Notes under the pieces: model-generated
Databases searched by the model: none
What the model was told of the DNA's origin: nothing
The model's input: only the letters and a program-made list of their open reading frames with translations
Origin: JAQGMV01 sp963828715
Lineage (GTDB): Bacteria; Pseudomonadota; Gammaproteobacteria; Burkholderiales; SG8-41
DNA length: 64,000 nucleotides
Reading direction: 5' to 3'
Assembly (NCBI GenBank): GCA_963828715.1
Contig: CAWHFX010000013.1
Coordinates: forward strand, 124,001-188,000
Program-made: the position numbers and the translations under genes
Shown: positions 1 through 7,071 of the stretch, piece after piece
How the letters are laid out: each line of letters starts with the position of its first letter
Numbering within the stretch: position 1 is the first letter of the stretch

Positions 1-506
1 CTACCGTCGGCATTGAACGTGATATCGATGCGGTAATAGTCGGTACGAAACGCCTCTTCCAGAAAACCGGTGGAGCAAATCCCGAAGCGTGTATCACCGC
101 GTCGCGCCTCCACCCAGATGTGATCGCTGTCCGGCTTCGCCGTCCCGCCCGCCAGCACCACCTGCCCGCGTGGAATCGCGATGGTCTGCATGATCAGCCC
201 GGTGGCCGGCTCCCACAGCCAATACCCGACCTGATCGTGGAAGGTGATGGCTTCCTCCGCCGTATTGATATGGATGTGATAACGCAGGCCATAGAGAAGC
301 TGCGGTCCATTCGGTTGCGGATCGATCAGCTCCATCCGGATATGTTCGCGGAATACCCGCCGTTCGGGGCCTTCCGCCTTGGGGCTGACGTCCACGCCCT
401 CATCGGACTGCCACACCCCCGCCAGGCGTCGCAGCGGGCCGAGATTCGCCAGCGTATCGGGTGAAAAATCGGGTTCGGTGAAGACGTCGTCCGGGATATT
501 CGGCAT
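1..506 (-). CDS. heme-binding beta-barrel (DUF1794/nitrobindin-like) protein, 3' end outside window
   Basis: The minus frame opening at the ATG at 506 begins MPNIPDDVFTEPDFSPDTL, stays open to the window edge and gives about 168 residues. An N-terminal LRRLAGVW stretch followed by YHDQVGYWLWEP-like beta strands (read here as FHDQVGYWLWEP), AIPRGQVVLAGG and GICSTGFLEEAFRT match, from memory, the fatty-acid-binding-protein-like heme-binding barrel proteins common in Betaproteobacteria. The family is thought to bind heme in a beta-barrel; its cellular role is poorly known. The end of the protein lies beyond position 1, so the C-terminal heme ligand cannot be checked. The overlapping plus-strand frame at 120-464 is a shadow. 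Confidence 0.65.
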   Translation of the reverse strand, partial: MPNIPDDVFTEPDFSPDTLANLGPLRRLAGVWQSDEGVDVSPKAEGPERRVFREHIRMELIDPQPNGPQLLYGLRYHIHINTAEEAITFHDQVGYWLWEPATGLIMQTIAIPRGQVVLAGGTAKPDSDHIWVEARRGDTRFGICSTGFLEEAFRTDYYRIDITFNADG

Positions 507-557
507 GAGGGCTCCGTACGTAGTGTGGGCTCGCGGAGAATGCACGCTTTTACCCGT

Positions 558-1268
558 CTACGACAGCGTGTAAATCGCATAAGGCTTGCGTATAACCGGC
601 ATCGCTACGTTACGCACCGGTATGCCGCCCGATGTCGCGCCCTCCACGCTGCCATAGTGAGCGTGACCATGAAGTGCGAGATCGGCCCCCGCGCGGTCGA
701 TCGCGTCGGCGAGCTGATATGCGCCGAGGTACGGGAAGAGCTCGAGGCGCTCGCCTTCGACCGTACCGCGCACCGGCGCGTAGTGCAGCAGCGCCACGCG
801 GTGGTCGGCCCTCAGCGCGCGCAACTGCGTCTCCAAGGCGAGCGCCGCGTCGTCCGCAGCCTGTATGAACGCTTTCATCTCGGGCTCGCCGAACTTGTGG
901 CCGTGGGAGCCCTTGAATCCGCCGCAGAAACCCTTGACGCCCGCGACGCCGAGCGTGCGTCCGCGCACCTCGAGTGTGATCGATTCGCCTTCGAGCATCG
1001 TCACACCGACGCGCTCCAGGGTCTTGCGTATGGCGTCGGCCTCGCCGCGGTGATGATCGTGATTGCCGAGCACCGCGATCACCGGCACCGGCGCGCCTTC
1101 GAGCTCTCCCGCAAGCACTTCGGCCTCTTCGAGCCGCCCAACATAGGTGAGATCGCCGGCGAGGAGCAGCGCATCGACGTGGTCCTTCAGTGCCGCCACG
1201 TGCGGGCGCAACGAGCCGCGTGCTTCCTTCGACATGTGTATATCGCCCACCGCCGCAATCCTGATCAC
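558..1268 (-). CDS. metallophosphoesterase
   Basis: A 236-residue calcineurin-like phosphoesterase. The metal-binding motifs appear in family order: GDIH at residues 8-11, GDL at 39-41, GNHDHH at 68-73 and a C-terminal GHAHYG. These ligate a dinuclear metal centre that hydrolyses phosphomono- or diesters; the substrate cannot be told from sequence. There is no signal peptide, so it is probably cytoplasmic. The stop lies 52 bp upstream of the heme-binding barrel gene on the same strand, so the two may be cotranscribed. Long ORFs on both strands over this region are shadows, as expected at this GC content. Confidence 0.85.
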   Translation of the reverse strand: MIRIAAVGDIHMSKEARGSLRPHVAALKDHVDALLLAGDLTYVGRLEEAEVLAGELEGAPVPVIAVLGNHDHHRGEADAIRKTLERVGVTMLEGESITLEVRGRTLGVAGVKGFCGGFKGSHGHKFGEPEMKAFIQAADDAALALETQLRALRADHRVALLHYAPVRGTVEGERLELFPYLGAYQLADAIDRAGADLALHGHAHYGSVEGATSGGIPVRNVAMPVIRKPYAIYTLS

Positions 1269-1382
1269 GCCTTACGCCTCGCTCCTCACGCCTTTCGTCG
1301 CCCCAGCACATCCTCTACGTACACGTCGGTTCACCAGCAGCAGCGCACATGCTGCAGCGGCCTGCCTGCGATTGCTGAGCGC

Positions 1383-1547
1383 CTACGAACCGTCGGGTGT
1401 CGTCTTGGCATCGTCAGGCGGCGGCTGCTGAGGCTCCTGGCGTTGTGGTTCGCTCGTGGCAGTTTTCCGCAGTCGCTTCTCTTCCTTCTTCTGCTTTTTG
1501 GCGAGATCTTTCTGACGCTTCGCAAATGCGTAGTTGGGCTTTGCCAT
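1383..1547 (-). CDS. small Lys/Arg-rich conserved hypothetical protein (54 aa)
   Basis: The minus frame from ATG 1547 to TAG 1383 encodes 54 residues starting MAKPNYAFAKRQKDLAKKQ, followed by a KKEEKRLRK run and a Pro/Gln-rich tail ending DDAKTTPDGS. Small proteins with the same MAKPNY-FxKRQ-LAKK opening recur in Betaproteobacteria as uncharacterised basic proteins. The charge pattern suggests nucleic-acid or ribosome contact, but that is inference. It lies just outside the cassette array and is probably native to the chromosome. Confidence 0.6.
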   Translation of the reverse strand: MAKPNYAFAKRQKDLAKKQKKEEKRLRKTATSEPQRQEPQQPPPDDAKTTPDGS

Positions 1548-1659
1548 TCGACATGTCTCTCTGCTCGGGTTTTAGGATGAAACGAAAAGATTAAAGGACT
1601 TCGCCGCCACATGCTGTCGCCAGTTGGCATGTCGAAGGATCACCAAACTGAACGGTGAC

Positions 1660-1728
1660 GCCCAACGCGATGTTGAGCGGTGCGGGCCAGCGCTACCAGT
1701 CAAGCGTATGTTCGAACTCCAGTTAGCC
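1660..1728 (-). repeat. attC-like integron recombination site D
   Basis: Read on the minus strand, the site runs from an R''-like GGCTAAC to R' GTTGGGC (GTTRRRY). The inner boxes GTTCGA and CCGCTCAAC are inverted, and the left box has one extra C, the extrahelical base typical of attC. It shares the half CCGCTCAACAT with the sites at 2882 and 4085. It ends the run of cassette-type genes on this side. The left arm has diverged more than in the other sites. Confidence 0.6.
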
Positions 1729-1801
1729 GAGTCCTTCTTTCTCCAGGAGCCCCATCGATGACCACTTGGCCACCCACTACTTTGCCAGTAGCGATTCGCA
1801 T
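1700..1801 (-). pseudogene. N-terminal remnant of a ParE-partner antitoxin running into attC
   Basis: A 33-codon frame starts MRIATGKVVGGQVVIDGAP and then passes directly into the attC site, ending at 1700. The opening resembles a family of small antitoxins (M-ATGKVV-G-VVV-GEPL...) that normally continue for another 40-50 residues and partner ParE-type toxins. Only the first 20 or so residues remain and no toxin follows, so it is read as a truncated cassette gene. The family match is from memory. Confidence 0.45.
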
Positions 1802-1992
1802 AATTGAAGAATACTCCGATCTACGACGGCCCGCGAAATAACGCCGGACAATCGCGATGACCGGCGCACCACGCCGCGATGCGGCGCTGAGAAGCGTCCG
1901 TGTCGCCCGCGGGGTTAGAGCGCGCGTGGAATTGCAAATCATAAGAGGTCCGCGTGAGCGCGTGGTTCGGCGTCATCGCCGCTATGGCACGT

Positions 1993-2307
1993 TCACGAGT
2001 CCGAGAGGATTTCGTGCGTCTGGTTATCGACGATGACTGGACTCTCAAAGTAAGTCACAGATGGGGGTGCGCCATACCTCTCACGAACAACATCCTTCCA
2101 CTCATCCGTGTAGAGACGCTCCGCGTCTTCACGAGACTTCCACAGGTACACGCCGCCTGCGGTGCCTCCGTCTTGTGACAACACGTAATACTTGCGGATG
2201 AGTCCTTGAGTATCTCGGTACTTGGGTGCGGTGCCGAGGAAGACCTCGCGGGCTTTGTCGCGGGTAATCGGTTGCGGCAGCTTGAACTGAACAATTGCGG
2301 TGATCAT
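1993..2307 (-). CDS. YdhR-like antibiotic-biosynthesis-type monooxygenase (cassette gene)
   Basis: 104 residues beginning MITAIVQFKLPQPITRDKA, with a GLIRKYYVLSQDGGTAGGVY core and a LYTDEWKDVVRERYG segment. This is the pattern of the small dimeric alpha+beta-barrel monooxygenases related to YdhR and ABM proteins. A strong GGAGG lies just upstream of ATG 2307. It has the same orientation as the attC sites and lies between sites C and D, so it is probably a cassette cargo gene. About 190 bp separate its stop from the antitoxin stub; I see no intact gene there. No attC was found directly after it, so two cassettes may have fused by deletion. Confidence 0.75.
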   Translation of the reverse strand: MITAIVQFKLPQPITRDKAREVFLGTAPKYRDTQGLIRKYYVLSQDGGTAGGVYLWKSREDAERLYTDEWKDVVRERYGAPPSVTYFESPVIVDNQTHEILSDS

Positions 2308-2519
2308 CGTGATTCCTCCTTCCGCTCGTACACCTTGATTCTAGGACAATGAGCGCTCTCTCGACGCCGAAACGTTCGAGCTAGCGATCGCCGTTGGCGC
2401 TCCGCGGGAGGGAGGGTAAGGCGTCGTCGCTGCACCGTGATACACCTCCATGCATGCTTCCAACACGTTTGCTTTGTGGTATTGAACGGCGGATAGTCGG
2501 CGGCCCCGAATGCTTCGCG

Positions 2520-2876
2520 TCATGAGGCACTGCGGGTCAAGCGCTTGGTTGTGCCAGGCATCAACAGTAAAGGAAGAAACGTCATGCCTCGAATGCCGGC
2601 AACGACCGCCCAGGTTCCGTGGCAATGAGGTGGGCTTGTGACCCCAATGCCATCGGAGACGAGGTACAGGGAAGGGCGGTTCCCCACAGTCACGGCCAAC
2701 TCGTAAAGCAGTTCCTCTCCATGGGCAGCCGCCCGATATGGAGCGGATTGCCAAAGCGGCGACCTCGCAAAGAGTAGAAGACGCTCGGCGACGACTCGAA
2801 GAGTCGCAGGAACCAGCGGAGTAAGCTGCTCGACCAGGTAGTGAGCCTGTTCAACTATCGCAGTCTGCGGCTGCAT
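2520..2876 (-). CDS. cysteine-dioxygenase-like cupin protein, C-terminus probably lost (cassette gene)
   Basis: The frame from ATG 2876 gives 118 residues: MQPQTAIVEQAHYLVEQL, a helical N-terminus, LYLVSDGIGV and SPPHCHGTWAVVAGIRGM. The PHxHGTWAV signature is that of the predicted metal-dependent double-stranded beta-helix proteins related to cysteine dioxygenase. After VAGIRGM the similarity stops and the frame ends at 2520; a full protein would need 70-100 more residues. The ATG is about 11 bp inside the core site of attC C, the usual spacing for a cassette gene. The 210 bp from here to the next gene hold no recognisable ORF. Confidence 0.5.
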   Translation of the reverse strand: MQPQTAIVEQAHYLVEQLTPLVPATLRVVAERLLLFARSPLWQSAPYRAAAHGEELLYELAVTVGNRPSLYLVSDGIGVTSPPHCHGTWAVVAGIRGMTFLPLLLMPGTTKRLTRSAS

Positions 2877-2881
2877 GTGGG

Positions 2882-2950
2882 CTCTAACAACGTGTTGAGC
2901 AGCGCCTGCCAGCACTGCTGACAACGCGTCCGCTCGAGGTATGGTTAGCC
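2882..2950 (-). repeat. attC-like integron recombination site C
   Basis: On the minus strand: GGCTAAC, then inner box CTCGAGCGGACGC, a spacer containing CAGCAGTGCTGGCAGGCGC, the complementary inner box GCTGCTCAAC, and GTTAGAG. The arms form an imperfect palindrome of about 69 bp with an unpaired base in the left box. It shares CAACGCGTCCGCTCGA (plus strand) with the half-site at 3521 and CTGCCAGCA with the site at 4085. R' ends in G where the consensus has a pyrimidine. Confidence 0.7.
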
Positions 2951-3005
2951 CTCGTCGAGCCCCGGAGGCATCGTTGCCCGACAATGCCTGACGGCACCCC
3001 TGTGA

Positions 3006-3227
3006 TCATGCGGGAAAAACTCCAGCCTGAAGCAGGAGGAGATAAACAAAGCCACCGATGATCGCCACTTGCCAATAGCAGAGTGCTCGTGCAGCGAATG
3101 ATTGATATAAACGCGACGAAGCCAGCAGCAGCGCGATTGGCCCGCCGGCAAACAGAAGCAGCGTTGCGAGCGACGGCAGCACCACGCACTCGAATGTGAG
3201 CCCGGTCGAGTTCGATCTCGATGACAC
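3006..3227 (-). pseudogene. fragment of a small membrane protein (cassette gene cut by IS66 sequence)
   Basis: The frame ends ...RALCYWQVAIIGGFVYLLLL QAGVFPA and contains two hydrophobic segments (LPSLATLLLFAGGPIALLL and VAIIGGFVYLLLL). This is typical of short uncharacterised membrane proteins carried on integron cassettes. The first 15 or so codons overlap sequence that in the neighbouring frame codes for IS66 TnpA, so the original N-terminus appears lost at about 3175. Its stop lies 55 bp before attC C in the cassette direction. Confidence 0.4.
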
Positions 3228-3512
3228 CAGCAGAGCAACGCGACGCGCGATTCAACTCCGATTCCGATTTCGCCAGCACCGGCGCCGGCAGCACATCCGC
3301 GTTCGGACTCAGACGTCCGGCCCGATGCTGCACGATCCACTTGCGCACCTGGTTAGCGTTGATCCGGGTGAGCCAGCGCAACGCCCGCGACTGACACGCC
3401 GGGCGTCCTGCACTCCTGAATGATCTCGAGCTTATACTCGCGTGAGAAGGTGCGCCGCCCAGTGCGATTGACGCGCACGCGAAGTGGCGTCTCTGAATCG
3501 GTGTCCGCGAAG
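3175..3512 (-). pseudogene. IS66-family TnpA (orfA) fragment, frameshifted
   Basis: Two minus frames joined by a one-base shift near 3364 give ADTDSETPLRVRVNRTGRR, FSREYKLEIIQECRTPGVSV, INANQVRKWIVQHRAG and VIEIELDRAHIRVRGA. This order (TFSREYKLEII, then RINANxVxKW, then IEIEL) is that of the small helix-turn-helix protein TnpA of IS66 elements. No ATG precedes it and no TnpB or TnpC is present, so it is a residue of an IS66-type element. It interrupts attC B on one side and a membrane protein gene on the other. Confidence 0.55.
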
Positions 3513-3520
3513 CGCAGCTT

Positions 3521-3550
3521 GCAACGCGTCCGCTCGAACTGAGGTTAGAT
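3521..3550 (-). repeat. attC half-site B, cut by the IS66 fragment
   Basis: The minus strand shows R'' ATCTAAC followed by CTCAGTTCGAGCGGACGCG, after which the similarity to sites A and C ends. The second half (L'/R') is missing and IS66 sequence follows. R'' is the exact complement of the GTTAGAT that starts the upstream cassette at 4091, as expected for the two ends of one cassette. The toxin gene's TAA stop lies within ATCTAAC. Confidence 0.6.
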
Positions 3551-3862
3551 TTCCGTGTTGTCACCGCTACGCCACTGGGACCGGAAATCTTGTCTTGCGT
3601 GAATCACTGCCGCAACAACCACGCGGTTTTCTTGCAGTCGGTATATCAACCGATATCGATGGACGAGGCGTTCTCGGACGGTCGGGTCTCCGACTTCCGG
3701 AACCATTCGACCGAGCTCGGGGTACTCGGGGACTGACTCAGCGGTATCGACGAGCTTTGACACGACCGCCTTTGCATACCAAGGCGAGTCGCGCTCGATA
3801 TATGTGGCGATAGCCTCGATGTCCTCGACAGCCTCAGGCGACCAAACTAGGACGCCAGCCAT
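3545..3862 (-). CDS. type II toxin, RelE/ParE family (cassette gene)
   Basis: 105 residues: MAGVLVWSPEAVEDIEAIAT, YIERDSPWYAKAVVSKLVD, then PELGRMVPE and RERLVHRYRLIYRL, ending VVVAAVIHARQDF. This is the ParE fold signature, including PELGRxVPE, YRLIY and the C-terminal VIHxR. ParE proteins poison DNA gyrase and RelE homologues cleave mRNA; which applies is not decidable here. Its start overlaps the antitoxin stop by 16 bp. Together the two genes fill one cassette bounded by GTTAGAT at 4091 and its complement at 3544-3550. Confidence 0.85.
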   Translation of the reverse strand: MAGVLVWSPEAVEDIEAIATYIERDSPWYAKAVVSKLVDTAESVPEYPELGRMVPEVGDPTVRERLVHRYRLIYRLQENRVVVAAVIHARQDFRSQWRSGDNTEI

Positions 3863-4035
3863 TTCCCGAGGCGTTCCCTCGCCGCGTCGCCGGAAATGGC
3901 GCCCTCAGCATCCGCGCGTTCGAGCCCGCGCCGGACCTTTTCGAGGACATACAGGTGGTATTGAATATCTTCGAAGCTCGCGTCGTCAGGCAGCTTCTGA
4001 AGCAGTGAACTCACTTCGTCTTTCGGACTTCCCAT
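3847..4035 (-). CDS. antitoxin of the ParE-type pair (cassette gene)
   Basis: 62 residues: MGSPKDEVSSLLQKLPDDAS, FEDIQYHLYVLEKVRRGLE, then DAARERLGKWLAS. The LQKLPDDASFEDIQYHLYVLEK core is the standard short antitoxin partnered with RelE/ParE toxins. It normally neutralises the toxin and represses its own operon. It lies directly upstream of the toxin with a 16-bp overlap, starting 56 bp inside the cassette, so a promoter could lie in that leader. Confidence 0.8.
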   Translation of the reverse strand: MGSPKDEVSSLLQKLPDDASFEDIQYHLYVLEKVRRGLERADAEGAISGDAARERLGKWLAS

Positions 4036-4084
4036 GTTCGTCTCCGGAGCGACTTCGGGAGTCTACCTCGGCGCCCTGTAGGAA

Positions 4085-4153
4085 ATCTAACGCAATGTTG
4101 AGCGGCGCCTGCCAGCATTGCTGGCTGTGCGTCCGCTCGAACTACAGTTAGTC
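4085..4153 (-). repeat. attC-like integron recombination site A
   Basis: The best-preserved site. On the minus strand it reads R'' GACTAAC, L'' GTTCGAGCGGAC, a spacer with CAGCAATGCTGG, L' GCCGCTCAAC and R' GTTAGAT (a full GTTRRRY). L'' pairs with L' apart from one extra C, the extrahelical base that sets attC polarity. The polarity agrees with the direction of the cassette genes. A stop codon (TAA, 4148-4150) of an upstream, mostly deleted cassette gene lies inside R''. Confidence 0.75.
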
Positions 4154-4322
4154 ATCTGTCTTAATGATGTGAATGTTTTCGTAACCGCGTGGCAATTGCA
4201 AGCGGGCGCCTCCCGTAGAACTTGGCGAGCTTCGCCACCGAGTCGATGTAGGTCTCGCGTGTGCGGTGGGCCAACCCGCGCACGGCCATCGCTTCTTCCA
4301 TCTGCTTGCGCAACGCGCTCAT
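4148..4322 (-). pseudogene. N-terminal fragment of a tyrosine recombinase joined to the tail of a lost cassette gene
   Basis: From ATG 4322 (ACAGGAG seven bases upstream) the frame reads MSALRKQMEEAMAVRGLAHR, TRETYIDSVAKLAKFYGRRP. This is the SAM-like N-terminal DNA-binding domain of phage-type or transposon-type tyrosine recombinases. It is cut at about 4210, well before the catalytic domain. From there to 4148 another frame reads LQLPRGYENIHIIKTDD and stops inside attC A, which looks like the genuine C-terminus of a cassette gene. Two unrelated genes are therefore joined by a deletion. The fragment is not clearly IntI. Confidence 0.5.
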
Positions 4323-4724
4323 CACGGTCTCCTGTATCAAGCTCGGGAACATTCCCGAAAACAGCCTGACACAGGCGCACCAGCGTCCTCGCGGCCCGCA
4401 CGATCAGCAACGGCAATCGACTATCGACCAGCGCGGAGAGAACAGCAGGCAGCGCGATCAGACAACCACCGCGAAGCGGTTTAGTTCAACAACAAGTAAC
4501 TTTCCTAATCTAAACGATGCCTTATAACGCGTCGTGGGCCGCCACGCGCGGGTTTTCATTTTCTTGTAGTCGCGGGTTTCAAGGACTTGGCTGGAAATAG
4601 TACCTGTACGTCGCAAACGACGCTGTTGAATGCGTCGTTCCTCCGCCCCCGTCGGACGGGGCCTCGACGGCGCCCCAGCCTTGTCGGCGGCGGGCAGACC
4701 TTCCACCCGCTCTATCGATGAGCT

Positions 4725-5565
4725 TCAGCGCCGATGAGCGGCACTGCGCGCCGCGAGCTCAAGCGACTTCACGGAAGGCGACTCCATGTCGAAGATCGCC
4801 TGGAAGAACTTGTGCTCCGCCATTTCGACGAGCTGTGCAATCTGCGGCGCGAAAAGATCACGCGCCTGACGCTCCATGCGTGCGATCTCTTCCTTGTGGA
4901 TGAGGTGCGAGGGGATCGCCGTCCCGTGGCGGTTACCGTTCGCATCGGTACAGAGCTGCACGAGCTCGGTCTCGCCAACGGCGTGATACCACACGAAATT
5001 CGAGCGGCGGTGGCCACGCCGCATCGCGCTTTCCTCGACGATGCCACGCCACGCGATGTAGTGCGCATACTCCGGCTGCACATGCGGCATGATCGACGCG
5101 CGAACCGCGGAAAGAAATCCATCGGCGCCGATGACGAGATCGCCGTCGACACGGCTGCCGTCGGCGAAGATCGCCGTCACGCGATCGTCGTGCGGCTCGA
5201 CCAGGTCAAGCGTCATCGCGAAGTGGTAGCGGTCGGCAGGAAAGAGATCCTTGAGCGGCCGGTAGAAGCGTGACCACGCGCTCATCTTGCGCAACACCGG
5301 CAGCTCGTGGACGATCGCGCCTGAGTTCCCGAAGCACACGCGGCGGCTGACGTCGAAGCCGAACGATTCGTCGACCGCGAGGCCCACCCGCCGCAGCACG
5401 TCGAACATCTCGTCGTGCGTCGCGATGCCCGCACGCGCGCCGCGAGATCGTTCTCTACACGCTCGAACACATCCACGTCCCACGCGCACACTTCGCGCAG
5501 GACGCTTGCCGCAAACAGGCGCCGAGGGGACCGCGGATGACGAGTGCGCGCGGTCTCCGCGTCAT
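4725..5565 (-). pseudogene. FAD-dependent monooxygenase (UbiH/DHPH-like), frameshifted and 3'-truncated
   Basis: Starts at ATG 5565 (MTRRPRALVIRGPLG), overlapping the VOC gene stop as ATGA. The FAD-binding N-terminus switches frame twice: after GPLG near 5523 into LFAASVLREV-like sequence, and after NDLAAR near 5446 into GIATHDEMFDVLRRVGL. The middle (DGDLVIGADGF, the second FAD motif) is intact. The C-terminus should continue with a GD-AF motif, but similarity ends after FQAIFDMESP near 4780. The frame then runs to 4725 through unrelated sequence. About 120 residues are missing, so the gene is very likely inactive. Confidence 0.7.
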
Positions 5566-6443
5566 TCCCCGAAGCCCATCGCCCACGACACGGCGTCGTG
5601 GCCCGGCCTGTAGTCCTGATTCGATTGCGCCGGATTGCGATTGATCATCGGACGGGCAAAGAGCGGATGCGTGATGCTGCGAATCTCGTGCTCGAGCTCA
5701 TACAGAAGGTCGCCGCTGTCGGGATCGACGATCTTCATGAACCGGTACTGCACCTGGTTGCTTTCTTCGGTGATGAGGCCCCGTTCCTTCAACTGCCGGT
5801 GCGGTCCGGAGAAATTGACGACATACAACTGGAGGTGGTGACCGTCGTACGGCGGCAGCGGTGCACTCGTTTCGTTGAAAATCAGGTGCTGGTTCATGCC
5901 GACGTGCACCTTCGCGGATGCGCCATGCTTGCCCTTCTCCACCGTGGCAGGCGCGCCGATGATCTTGTTGTAGAACTGCGCGATGCCGGCCGCTGCGCCT
6001 TTCGGTACATCGAACGCGAGGTGAGCCATGCCGAGAACCATGGGGCCGAACTTGTTCCGGTCCGGCGCGTGGATGTGAAACGTATTACCCCAGGGGCAGG
6101 TCGCTTCGACGTGGCCGTTGCGCTTCGAGAAGCTGAACTTCGTGTTGGCCAGCCGCTCCTTGACCATCTCCAGACGCTTCTGCAGCCCGGCGAGGTCCGG
6201 CTGGACGAGGCCTATGTGACCTCTCATGACCTGCGCGTCCTTGATGGGCAGGTGGAACTGGCTGCGGCCGACGTTCACCCACATGTTCTGCAGGCCGGTA
6301 ACAAGATACGGATCGCGCGTCAGGCCAAGCCCGCTGATGTAGAACGCGATGGCAGGCTGCTGGTCCGGAATGGTCAGGTTCAGGTGTTCGAGGCCAACGG
6401 AATTGCCGAGGTCTTCCTGCGTGCGATCGAAAGTAGTTTGCAT
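5562..6443 (-). CDS. VOC-family (glyoxalase/dioxygenase superfamily) protein
   Basis: 293 residues with two vicinal-oxygen-chelate modules: LEHLNLTIPDQQPAIAFYIS near the N-terminus and MAHLAFDVPKGAAAGIAQFY in the middle. The second has FYNKIIGAP and a later DGHHLQLYV. VOC proteins bind a divalent metal and act as dioxygenases, lyases or isomerases; the specific reaction is not evident. Its stop overlaps the start of the FAD monooxygenase by ATGA, which implies translational coupling. The operon context suggests a role in ring-compound breakdown. Confidence 0.8.
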   Translation of the reverse strand: MQTTFDRTQEDLGNSVGLEHLNLTIPDQQPAIAFYISGLGLTRDPYLVTGLQNMWVNVGRSQFHLPIKDAQVMRGHIGLVQPDLAGLQKRLEMVKERLANTKFSFSKRNGHVEATCPWGNTFHIHAPDRNKFGPMVLGMAHLAFDVPKGAAAGIAQFYNKIIGAPATVEKGKHGASAKVHVGMNQHLIFNETSAPLPPYDGHHLQLYVVNFSGPHRQLKERGLITEESNQVQYRFMKIVDPDSGDLLYELEHEIRSITHPLFARPMINRNPAQSNQDYRPGHDAVSWAMGFGE

Positions 6444-6489
6444 GTGTCCTCCGGAAGGGGCGGAAGCGTCCGCGTACGTCGCTATGTTC

Positions 6490-7035
6490 TCAGGTTTTGA
6501 AGAGACGCTGTAGTTCCGCGTCGAACTCGCCGTCCAGCAGGACGAACAGGATCCGGCAGGGCTTGTCGGACTTGTTGCGCCAGGCGTGATTCGTGCCGCG
6601 CTGTATCACGACGTCTCCGGCCTTGAGCTCCACGTCCTCGTCGTCGAGCAGCAGGGTCAGCTCGCCTTCGAGGACAGCGGCGTAATCGACCGTTTCGGTG
6701 CGGTGCATGATGGGATGCCGTCCGCCCCGGCCGTAGGTGGAGGCATCCTCGTTCCCCATCGCCCTGAAAATCTCCCGGGCGGCTTCGGGCGAGAGAGTGC
6801 GGATTTCCTCGGGGTCGAGCGCCCATTCCGCAATCCGGACGACGGACCCCCGCGGCTGCGGATGAATGGTGCGCGGGCCGTCGACGGTCGGATCGGGCTC
6901 GTCGGCCGAGATGGGCACGGGCGTCGCGCTTGTCCGCCATACCTCCGTGGACCGGTGACCCGGCCGCAGCGGATTGGTCTTGAGCGTAGGTGTCAGTCCG
7001 TCCGAGAGCACGATCGCTTTGCCATTTTGCGTCAT
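6490..7035 (-). CDS. cupin-domain protein
   Basis: 181 residues with one C-terminal cupin barrel: the first motif includes HPIMHRTETVDYAAVLEGEL and the second GDVVIQRGTNHAWRN. The N-terminal 80 residues carry RTSATPVPISADEPD and look like the extension found in cupins of aromatic or carboxylate catabolic clusters. Cupins of this form are usually small metal-dependent enzymes or ligand sensors. The gene is 46 bp upstream of the VOC gene and 36 bp downstream of a TTT binding protein, all on one strand. Confidence 0.8.
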   Translation of the reverse strand: MTQNGKAIVLSDGLTPTLKTNPLRPGHRSTEVWRTSATPVPISADEPDPTVDGPRTIHPQPRGSVVRIAEWALDPEEIRTLSPEAAREIFRAMGNEDASTYGRGGRHPIMHRTETVDYAAVLEGELTLLLDDEDVELKAGDVVIQRGTNHAWRNKSDKPCRILFVLLDGEFDAELQRLFKT

Positions 7036-7071
7036 GGCCCGTGACCACGCGCCGCACGAACCCCTTGTCAG

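Noticed and set aside
1533..1539. GTTGGGC matching the R' box of attC D, as a possible cassette start
   Set aside because: It lies inside the codons of the small basic protein (Pro-Asn-Tyr) and has no other support; a seven-base match by chance is likely.
4323..4777. Search for a gene between the recombinase fragment and the monooxygenase
   Set aside because: Only short Arg-rich frames are present. The sequence just before the recombinase start may be the leader of its parent element, but I cannot identify it.
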